From assembly GCA_031275515.1 (NCBI GenBank), contig JAISOQ010000315.1:1-6888 (forward strand): a stretch of 6,888 nucleotides of DNA, written 5' to 3'. The notes under the pieces are model-generated. The model made no database searches. It was not told where the DNA came from and saw nothing but the letters and a program-made list of their open reading frames with translations. This DNA comes from Treponema sp. (GTDB taxonomy: Bacteria; Spirochaetota; Spirochaetia; Treponematales; Breznakiellaceae). A program made the position numbers and the translations under genes. Each line of letters begins with the position of its first letter. The stretch's first letter is position 1. This document shows positions 1-5,223 of the stretch, one piece after another.

Positions 1-18
1 TTTCAAACATTGTCCTAA

Positions 19-47
19 AATATATCACGGATAAAAAATAAAGTCAA
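19..47 (-). promoter_or_regulatory. Leftward promoter, TTGACT-N17-TATATT with extended -10
   Basis: On the minus strand a -35 box TTGACT (47 to 42) is followed after exactly 17 bases by TATATT (24 to 19), with TG one base upstream of the -10 (an extended -10). Transcription would start near base 12 and leave the window to the left. An ATG on the minus strand (10 to 8) lies almost at the predicted start site, with AGGA only two bases before it. The downstream gene is therefore either leaderless or starts outside the window. The promoter separates the DUF1015 gene from whatever follows it on the same strand. The box matches and spacing are read directly; activity is inferred. Confidence 0.5.
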
Positions 48-79
48 TTGTTTTACAAAAAAAACAACAATTTTCACCC

Positions 80-140
80 CGGAGGTGTCAGTCACCGTTT
101 TCTTCAGCAGTAAGCGCGGAGGTGTCAGTCACCGTTTTCT
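80..140. repeat. Two tandem copies of a 24-base REP-like palindromic repeat
   Basis: An identical 24-base unit occurs at 80-103 and 117-140, a 37-base period with 13 unrelated bases between. Each unit contains GGAGGTGTCAGTCACC, in which GGTG and CACC can pair around a TCAGT loop, followed by GTTTTCT. A GGAG tetranucleotide in front of a short palindrome resembles bacterial REP elements mobilised by RAYT (Y1 transposase-like) proteins, though no such gene is in this window. Alternatives are a pair of regulator binding sites upstream of the leftward promoter, or weak hairpin-plus-T terminators on the plus strand. The exact repeat is certain; its class is inference. Confidence 0.6.
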
Positions 141-153
141 CCACTGCTCTTCA

Positions 154-173
154 CCCTTCACCCTCCCCTCCCC
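154..173 (-). other. G-quadruplex motif on the minus strand
   Basis: The plus strand has four C-runs (154-156, 161-163, 165-168, 170-173) separated by TTCA, T and T. The minus strand, and the DUF1015 mRNA, therefore reads GGGG-A-GGGG-A-GGG-TGAA-GGG, which fits the standard G3+N1-7 pattern. It starts at the last base of the DUF1015 stop codon, so it would sit at the head of the 3' untranslated RNA. Folding is not shown by sequence alone, and such tracts can arise by chance in GC-rich DNA. Confidence 0.4.
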
Positions 174-1564
174 TACGCAAACAGCCGCCGGCACTCAAGG
201 TAGAAACGCTTCTCGCAGGCTTCCCCCAGGGAAAAACTTTTCCGGGGCAGGGGGCCGGATCGGGCGATGGTCTCAAAGAGGCCCTCTTTCCGGACGGGGG
301 GAAGGAGGAGGCCCGCCGCGGGGCGTCCGTCTTTTCCGGCGGCCAGCCGGAAAAGCTCCTCCTCGCCGTGGATGTAGTCCATGGAGGGCCGGACGCCGCC
401 GGAACCCTGGTCCCGGGCGATAAAGCTGTCCAGCAGGGGCTGGAGGCTTACCGTGGCAAGGCCGGGGGCATTGGTCTCGAAAACCAGACAGCGATCCCCC
501 GAAACAAAGCCGAGCCGCTGTCCAGCCTCCCCCTTAACCAGTTCCCGGAGCTTCCCCGGGCCCTCCACCGGGCGGGAGGCCGCGCCGGGGAGCCGGGAGA
601 GTAGGGCGATCAGCTTTCCGGGATCGGCGTTAAAGATCACCCGGTGGATGGGTTCGAAGGAGATCCCCGGATCGTAGAGGTTCTCCAGTTCCACCAGGGC
701 CCAGCGGGCGGGGTGTCCCGCAAGATCCGCTTCCCCGGCGTGGGCGGTCTTGTACTCCTCCCAGATCCCCTTAGCGGCGGCCAGGGAGTGGTTCCCGTCC
801 CCCACGGCGTAGAGGAAGGGGTCCCCGCCCTCCCCGCCGTAACGGGTCTCCGCCCGGCGGCGGAGTTCCGCCAGCTTCTCCCCCGCCAGGTTCCATTGGG
901 CCTCCCCGTCGAGGAACCAGCCCCTTACTTCCCCGGAACCCAGCATCAGGGGGCTCCGGTACACCGGCTCCGTCCGCCGCGCCGCTTCGGCCAGGGGGGG
1001 GAAGAGGGTGTCCCGATCATCGTCAAGGAGGAGGAGGATGTGGGGGCACTCCAGGGGCGCGCCCCGGCGGACATCCATCCGGGGGGGGAGCCGTTCCTTC
1101 AGCGTCCCTTCGGTGGCCCGGATCAGGCTTTTCGCGCCGGCGGCCCAGCGGTAACGCTCCAGGTCTACTGCCGCCACCAGGCCCCGCCGGGTCTTGCGGA
1201 AGGGGGTATCCCGCTCCAGATACACCCAGCCCCGCCGGGGAGGGGCAAAGATCCCTCCGGCAAGGTAGCTGCCCATACTCCGGTGAATGGCGGCGATCCG
1301 TCTCTCCCGGGAAGGGGAGCCCTCTTCCAGGTAGACCTCGGGGAATATCAGTTCCAGGGTGGAAGGGGCGTCCCCCCTGGTTTTCCCGGCATGCTCCCAG
1401 TAAGCCCGGTCCTGGGTGAACTGATCGCAGGCCACCACCGCCCATTTCAGGAGATCCGTTCCCTGCCGGGGAAGCAGTATCTCCGGGACGCCAAGCCCCA
1501 GGCTTTCCAGCGGGGAAGGAGGGGCCGCGTTTTTCCCGGGATTTTCGTTTTTCATTTCAGCCAT
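173..1564 (-). CDS. DUF1015 family protein (COG4198-like), function unknown
   Basis: A 463-residue protein of the DUF1015 family (PF06245). Recognisable conserved blocks are WAVVACDQFTQDRAYWE (about residues 41-57), IRATEGT (148-154), the family's VGDGNHSLAAAK signature (254-265), SMDYIHGEEE (394-403) and a C-terminal PRKSFSLGEACEKRFY block (440-455). No signal peptide or membrane segment is visible, so it is probably cytosolic. No biochemical role is established for the family. I recall relatives lying beside serine-biosynthesis genes in Clostridia, but nothing here confirms that link. The start is chosen at 1564 because GGAG lies 8 bases upstream. The longer in-frame ATG at 1648 would add 28 unconserved residues and lies upstream of the predicted transcription start. 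An ATG three codons in (1555) is less well spaced. The gene is very GC-rich, which produces long antisense shadow frames. Confidence 0.85.
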   Translation of the reverse strand: MAEMKNENPGKNAAPPSPLESLGLGVPEILLPRQGTDLLKWAVVACDQFTQDRAYWEHAGKTRGDAPSTLELIFPEVYLEEGSPSRERRIAAIHRSMGSYLAGGIFAPPRRGWVYLERDTPFRKTRRGLVAAVDLERYRWAAGAKSLIRATEGTLKERLPPRMDVRRGAPLECPHILLLLDDDRDTLFPPLAEAARRTEPVYRSPLMLGSGEVRGWFLDGEAQWNLAGEKLAELRRRAETRYGGEGGDPFLYAVGDGNHSLAAAKGIWEEYKTAHAGEADLAGHPARWALVELENLYDPGISFEPIHRVIFNADPGKLIALLSRLPGAASRPVEGPGKLRELVKGEAGQRLGFVSGDRCLVFETNAPGLATVSLQPLLDSFIARDQGSGGVRPSMDYIHGEEELFRLAAGKDGRPAAGLLLPPVRKEGLFETIARSGPLPRKSFSLGEACEKRFYLECRRLFA

Positions 1565-1604
1565 TTCAGAAACTCCGGCCCGGCATTTTCCGTCAACATT
1601 TTCC

Positions 1605-1633
1605 TTGACAGGTGAAAAAGCTGGTGATAATAT
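1605..1633 (+). promoter_or_regulatory. Importer operon promoter, TTGACA-N17-TAATAT with extended -10
   Basis: A perfect -35 TTGACA (1605-1610), a 17-base spacer and a -10 TAATAT (1628-1633) preceded by TGA, giving an extended -10. This is close to an ideal housekeeping-sigma promoter, with a start site predicted near 1640. It leaves about 119 untranslated bases before the permease start at 1759. A strong promoter with a dyad just downstream suggests control by repression rather than by activation. It also rules out the upstream GTG at 1612 as the permease start. Confidence 0.75.
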
Positions 1634-1656
1634 CCAGTGTCTGTCCACAAAGTCAG
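1627..1656 (-). promoter_or_regulatory. Overlapping divergent promoter for the DUF1015 gene
   Basis: Read on the minus strand, CTGACT (1656 to 1651) and TATTAT (1632 to 1627) are 18 bases apart. The -10 shares five of its six positions with the importer -10 because the local sequence GATAATATC is nearly self-complementary. Transcription would begin near 1620, leaving a leader of about 55 bases before the DUF1015 start at 1564. The -35 match is only moderate (4 of 6) and lies in the central loop of the 1639-1670 inverted repeat, so a protein bound there could control both directions. Confidence 0.4.
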
Positions 1657-1670
1657 TATTATGGACAGAC
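1639..1670. promoter_or_regulatory. Inverted repeat, candidate operator at the importer start site
   Basis: GTCTGTCCA (1639-1647) and TGGACAGAC (1662-1670) are a perfect 9-bp inverted repeat around a 14-base centre. Allowing one mismatch, the arms extend to 12 bp (1636-1647 and 1662-1673). It begins at the predicted importer start site and overlaps the -35 of the divergent promoter. A dimeric repressor site is the simplest reading. A 5'-untranslated stem-loop is the alternative. No regulator gene is in the window. Confidence 0.5.
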
Positions 1671-1758
1671 TCTATCCGGCTGTACCCTGGGTCGTCCGGT
1701 AACCCGGTTTATCCGGGGAAGCCTGAAGCAGACTCATACAAGTGAGAAAGGTAGTATA

Positions 1759-2733
1759 TTGCCGCGAAATTATAAAGAGGACAAAGCCTCCCCCCTTGCA
1801 GGGGCAAACTCCCCGGACAAAGACAAGGCCCGCAGGAGACTGGTTCGGGATCTCCGCCGGGACTGGCAGCTTTACCTGCTCCTCCTTCTCCCCCTCCTGT
1901 GGGTGGGGATATTCCGCTACGGCCCCATGTACGGCCTCCAGATTGCCTTTAAAGACTACATCATGCGGGACGGTTTTTTCGGCAGCAAATGGGCGGGGCT
2001 TAAATACTTCAAGGCCTTTGCGGGTTCCTATTACTTCCCCCGCCTTATCGGCAATACCATCGGGGTCAGCCTCTATTCCATGATCGCCGGCTTCTTCCCC
2101 CCCATTGTTCTTGCCATTGCCTTCAACGAATGTCGCATCAACTTTATGAAAAAAGCCGTACAGCTCATCACCTATGCCCCCCATTTTCTGTCCACCGTGG
2201 TGGTGGTGGGCATTATTACCCAGGTTCTTTCCACCAACGGGATCGTCAATACCTTTATTGCGGCCCTGGGGGGCAGCCGCGTTACCTTTCTGGGGGAGGC
2301 GGGGCTTTTCAAGTCGATCTACGTGTGGAGCGGGGTCTGGCAGGGGGTGGGCTACAATTCCATTATCTACCTGGCGGCCCTGGCGGGGATCAACCCCGAA
2401 CTGCAGGAGGTGGCCTATATTGACGGGGCCAATATCTGGCAGCGGATCTGGCATGTGGATATTCCGGGCATCCTGCCCACGGCCATAATCCTCCTCATTG
2501 TGAGCACGGCGGGGCTGCTCAACGTGGGTTTTGAAAAGGTGTACCTGATGCAGAACCCCCTCAACATGAGCGCTTCTGACGTGATCTCCACCTACACCTA
2601 CCGCATGGGCCTGGTGGACATGAACTACAGCCTGGCAACGGCGGTGGGCTTGTTCCAGTCGGTTATTTCCTTTGCCTTTATGGTAACGGTTAACCAGATT
2701 GCGAAGAAACTAAGCGAGACGAGTTTGTGGTAA
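1759..2733 (+). CDS. lplB: ABC transporter permease, LplB family
   Basis: Inner-membrane permease of a carbohydrate-type (CUT1) ABC importer, 324 residues from the chosen start, in the normal range for the family. Residues about 39-56 form the first membrane helix (LYLLLLLPLLWVGIFRYG), followed by YGLQIAFKDY, typical of LplB-like permeases. The BPD_transp_1 domain (PF00528) contains the EAA loop EVAYIDGANIWQRIWHVDIP (217-236), which contacts the ATPase. The start is a TTG at 1759 with AAAGG seven bases upstream. A longer frame opening with GTG at 1612 lies inside the promoter and adds an unconserved leader. No ATG occurs between the promoter and the first helix. The next permease follows after 9 bases. 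The LplB name is by family resemblance; the substrate is unknown. Confidence is high for the family and moderate for the exact start. Confidence 0.85.
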   Translation: MPRNYKEDKASPLAGANSPDKDKARRRLVRDLRRDWQLYLLLLLPLLWVGIFRYGPMYGLQIAFKDYIMRDGFFGSKWAGLKYFKAFAGSYYFPRLIGNTIGVSLYSMIAGFFPPIVLAIAFNECRINFMKKAVQLITYAPHFLSTVVVVGIITQVLSTNGIVNTFIAALGGSRVTFLGEAGLFKSIYVWSGVWQGVGYNSIIYLAALAGINPELQEVAYIDGANIWQRIWHVDIPGILPTAIILLIVSTAGLLNVGFEKVYLMQNPLNMSASDVISTYTYRMGLVDMNYSLATAVGLFQSVISFAFMVTVNQIAKKLSETSLW

Positions 2734-2742
2734 GGGGAAGCT

Positions 2743-3642
2743 ATGCCGGGCAGCCGGAAGATGCGCTTAAGCTTTAGCGACAAGGTATTTTATTTTACGG
2801 ATTATACGCTCCTGGTATTCTGCGGCATTGTTGTCCTGCTGCCGCTGCTGAATGTCTTTTCCCAGGCCCTTTCCGATCCCAGCTCGGTGCTGGCGGGGCG
2901 CGTCCTGTTCTGGCCGCGGCGCTTTACGCTGGAGACCCTGAAACTGATACTGCGCAACCCGAACATCAAGACGGGGTATTTGAACACTTTTTTTTACGCC
3001 TCCGTAGGAACGGTGCTGAATCTGACGATGACGGTGATGTGCGCGTATCCCCTGTCGCGGATAAACCTGCGGGGGCGGAATGTGTTTATGCTGATTTTTA
3101 CGTTCACCATGATGTTCGGGGGAGGGATGATACCGACCTACATCCTGATCAAGGATCTGGGCCTGATAGACACGCGCTGGGTAATGATACTGCCCGGGGC
3201 GATGACGGTATGGAACATGATACTGGCGCGGACATTTTTTCAGAACACGATACCCAAGGAGTTGTACGAATCGGCGGAACTGGACGGGGCGGGGCATATC
3301 AGGGTGCTGTTTTCGATAGTGCTGCCCCTCTCCACGTCGATCATGGCGGTACTCACCTTGTTCTACGCGGTGGGGCACTGGAACTCCTATTTTGACGCGA
3401 TGATGTACCTGCGGTCCCAGCGTTTATTCAACATCCAGCTGATACTGAGGAACGCGATAGCCAACATTACCGCGCTGCTGAACCAGTCGGACAATCTGGC
3501 GGAGATGGAGAAGTCCGCCGCCTACGCGGAGGCAAGCAAGTACGCGATCATCGTGATATCGATGCTGCCGGTATTGATCATCTATCCCTTTGTGCAGAAA
3601 CACTTTATCAAGGGAATTATGATAGGTGCCATTAAAGGCTGA
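2743..3642 (+). CDS. ABC transporter permease, YtcP/LplC family
   Basis: Second inner-membrane permease of the same importer, 299 residues, the usual length. It shows a first helix at about residues 21-40 (YTLLVFCGIVVLLPLLNVFS) and the BPD_transp_1 domain with the EAA loop ELYESAELDGAGHIRVLFS (173-191). It closes with YPFVQKHFIKGIMIGAIKG, characteristic of this family. The AAGGGG element in the 9-base gap after the first permease stop supports the ATG at 2743. It should pair with the LplB-like protein as a heterodimeric channel. No ATPase gene is nearby; such importers generally use a shared MsmK-type ATPase encoded elsewhere. Its wobble positions favour acg, gcg and ata more than those of the first permease, a shift visible by eye. 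Confidence 0.9.
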   Translation: MPGSRKMRLSFSDKVFYFTDYTLLVFCGIVVLLPLLNVFSQALSDPSSVLAGRVLFWPRRFTLETLKLILRNPNIKTGYLNTFFYASVGTVLNLTMTVMCAYPLSRINLRGRNVFMLIFTFTMMFGGGMIPTYILIKDLGLIDTRWVMILPGAMTVWNMILARTFFQNTIPKELYESAELDGAGHIRVLFSIVLPLSTSIMAVLTLFYAVGHWNSYFDAMMYLRSQRLFNIQLILRNAIANITALLNQSDNLAEMEKSAAYAEASKYAIIVISMLPVLIIYPFVQKHFIKGIMIGAIKG

Positions 3643-3652
3643 GGAAAATTTC

Positions 3653-3658
3653 AGGAGG
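3653..3658 (+). promoter_or_regulatory. Strong ribosome binding site of the solute-binding protein gene
   Basis: AGGAGG lies eight bases before the ATG at 3667, within the 24-base gap after the second permease. It is the best Shine-Dalgarno match in the operon, consistent with the need to make more binding protein than permease, and it fixes the start of the gene. Confidence 0.7.
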
Positions 3659-3666
3659 AAGAAAAG

Positions 3667-5223
3667 ATGAGGGACAGAAAAGCGCTCGCGCTGGTTGTGG
3701 GAATTATTCTGGGGATGGCTGTTGTACCGGACGGCTGGGGAGGGGGAAGGGCCGCGCCGGCCTCCGGAACCTCCGGGACGGATAGGAGCAACTTCAATAC
3801 CCTGGGAACCTATCCCATTGTGAAACAGAAGGAAACCATCACGGTGGTGGTAGGAGACGGCAGTTCAACCTTCAACGGGGACACCAACTGGATGACCAAA
3901 TTCTACGAGGACAAGACCAATGTCCACGTAAACTGGATAGTGGCGCCCCTGGAACAGTTCAAGGAACGGGTAAACCTCGCCCTGGCCAGCGCCGATCCGA
4001 TTGACGTGGTTATAGCCGCCAACAGCGCGTACACCGCCTATACCATGGTGGAACAGTCAAAATTTGCCGAACAGAAAGTTATTCTGCCGCTTAACGAGTA
4101 TATCGAAAACGACACCGTCAATCTTAAACAGCGGCTGGGGGAAGTGGAACTGTGGAGGGAAGTTCTTACCCTCCCCAACGGGAACATCTACGCCCTCCCC
4201 ACCCTGAACGATTGCTACCACTGCCGGTACTACGGGAAGATGTGGGTGAACAAGGAATTCCTGAAGAACCTGAACCTGCAGGTTCCCGGCACCCCGGAGG
4301 AGTTCCGCCGGATGCTCCTGGCCTTCAAGAACCGGGACGCCAACGGCAACGGGGATCCCAACGACGAGATACCCATGATGGGGGCCATTGATAATTTCGG
4401 GGCCCGCATTGATACCTTCCTGGTATCCGCCTTTGTGTACGACGACGGCGGGGATCGCCTGTACCTGGAGAACGGGAAGGTAACCGCCGCCTTTACCCGG
4501 CCGGAATTCCAGGAGGGCCTCCGGTATCTGCACGGCTTGTTCAGCGAGGGCCTGATTGCCAAGGATTCCTTTACCGCCAGCCGGCAGGTCCGCCACCAGC
4601 TTAACAGCGGCAAATACGAATCCGTCATCGGCGCCATTCCGAATATTCACCACGGAAACCTGGGCAACCGTGAAGACTACAAGACCACCGGGCAGCCGGT
4701 ACGCTGGCTCGATTATGAACCCATTCCTCCCCTCAAGGGCCCCAAAGGACTCCAGGTAACCCGCTACGATTACTACCAGAAATTCATGACCTCCGAATCC
4801 GCCGGTTTCCTCCCCGCCACCTGCAGGAACCCCGCCCTGGTCATGCGCTGGCTGGACTGGTTCTACACCGACGAGGGAAACATTATTCTCCGGAACGGGG
4901 AAAAAGGCATGGGCTGGACCGACGCGGACCCGGGAGCCACCGGACCGGGCGGGCTTCCCGCTAAAATCAAATCCCTTACCCTGGATCCTTCCCACCCCTA
5001 TTACGGCAACGCGAGCTGGGGGGCAAGGTTCCCCAATTTCAGTACCTACGAATTCCGGAATCTGAGCCAGACGGCGGCGGATATGCTGGCCCCGGACGGC
5101 AGCGGGCTTGAACGGTTCCTGGAAGTCAAATCGCGGGATAACTACGCTCCCTATGCCCAGGACATCCATAAACTACTGCCCCCCATGTACTATTCCGGTA
5201 ACTGTCAATTCTCCCCCTGTTAG
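3667..5223 (+). CDS. Extracellular solute-binding protein, LplA-like, C-terminus truncated by IS insertion
   Basis: Periplasmic substrate-capture protein of the importer (solute-binding family 1, COG1653-like), 518 residues as read. Residues 6-20 are a hydrophobic signal core, with an A-P-A|S cleavage site at about 32/33. There is no lipobox cysteine. ITVVVGDGSSTFNGDTNWM begins the mature fold. A D-x-N-x-N-G-D loop ending in DE (224-234) resembles the calcium-binding loop seen in related sugar-binding proteins. DCYHC (182-186) and KMWVNKEFL (191-199) look like family-conserved blocks. Related proteins run on past the LPPMYY region (504-509) for some tens of residues. Here native coding ends at Ser510, and the last eight residues (GNCQFSPC) and the TAG come from the IS left end. 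Function may be impaired or lost. The ligand is unknown; an oligosaccharide is the usual guess for this class. Confidence 0.85.
   Translation: MRDRKALALVVGIILGMAVVPDGWGGGRAAPASGTSGTDRSNFNTLGTYPIVKQKETITVVVGDGSSTFNGDTNWMTKFYEDKTNVHVNWIVAPLEQFKERVNLALASADPIDVVIAANSAYTAYTMVEQSKFAEQKVILPLNEYIENDTVNLKQRLGEVELWREVLTLPNGNIYALPTLNDCYHCRYYGKMWVNKEFLKNLNLQVPGTPEEFRRMLLAFKNRDANGNGDPNDEIPMMGAIDNFGARIDTFLVSAFVYDDGGDRLYLENGKVTAAFTRPEFQEGLRYLHGLFSEGLIAKDSFTASRQVRHQLNSGKYESVIGAIPNIHHGNLGNREDYKTTGQPVRWLDYEPIPPLKGPKGLQVTRYDYYQKFMTSESAGFLPATCRNPALVMRWLDWFYTDEGNIILRNGEKGMGWTDADPGATGPGGLPAKIKSLTLDPSHPYYGNASWGARFPNFSTYEFRNLSQTAADMLAPDGSGLERFLEVKSRDNYAPYAQDIHKLLPPMYYSGNCQFSPC
5190..5197. repeat. Predicted left copy of the IS target-site duplication
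   Basis: CTATTCCG is the 8 bases directly left of the IS left inverted repeat. IS66-family elements usually duplicate 8 bp on insertion, so the same 8 bases should follow base 6888. The partner copy lies outside the window, so this is a prediction rather than an observed duplication. Confidence 0.4.
5198..5217 (+). repeat. IS left terminal inverted repeat
   Basis: It matches the reverse complement of 6869-6888 at 18 of 20 positions; the mismatches are at positions 4 and 16. It is read in frame as the C-terminal tail of the solute-binding protein and ends just before the transposase stop codon. Confidence 0.85.

Noticed and set aside
46..72. AT-rich inverted repeat (AATTGTT / AACAATT) as a terminator for the DUF1015 gene
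   Set aside because: The stem is almost entirely A-T and pairs in two alternative registers. It also overlaps the -35 of the leftward promoter. It may contribute but cannot be supported as a terminator.
80..140. CRISPR array
   Set aside because: There are only two units, with a 13-base gap that is too short for a spacer, and no cas gene.
85..604. Two plus-strand frames beginning MSVTVF in the repeat units
   Set aside because: The shared N-terminus is only the translated 24-base repeat, and the rest is antisense to DUF1015 with no protein-like composition.
644..1615. A 323-codon plus-strand open frame opposite the DUF1015 gene
   Set aside because: It is rich in Gly, Pro and Arg without any recognisable motif, and lies antisense to a gene with clear family blocks. 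Long shadow frames are expected in such GC-rich DNA.
1661..1702. A 13-codon leader peptide (MDRLYPAVPWVVR) upstream of the importer
   Set aside because: It has no ribosome binding site and no run of regulatory codons, and its ATG falls in the inverted repeat by coincidence.
1640..1758. Riboswitch in the importer leader
   Set aside because: I recognise no conserved riboswitch core. Short CCGG-type pairings (such as CCCGG at 1703 with CCGGG at 1713) are present but match no known class.
1672..2454. Minus-strand 260-codon frame opposite the first permease
   Set aside because: It is His/Gly/Pro-rich and lies antisense to a clearly conserved membrane protein, so it is a shadow frame.
4057..5169. 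Minus-strand 370-codon frame opposite the solute-binding protein
   Set aside because: It has no recognisable domain, and the plus strand carries a well-supported gene with a strong ribosome binding site and signal peptide.
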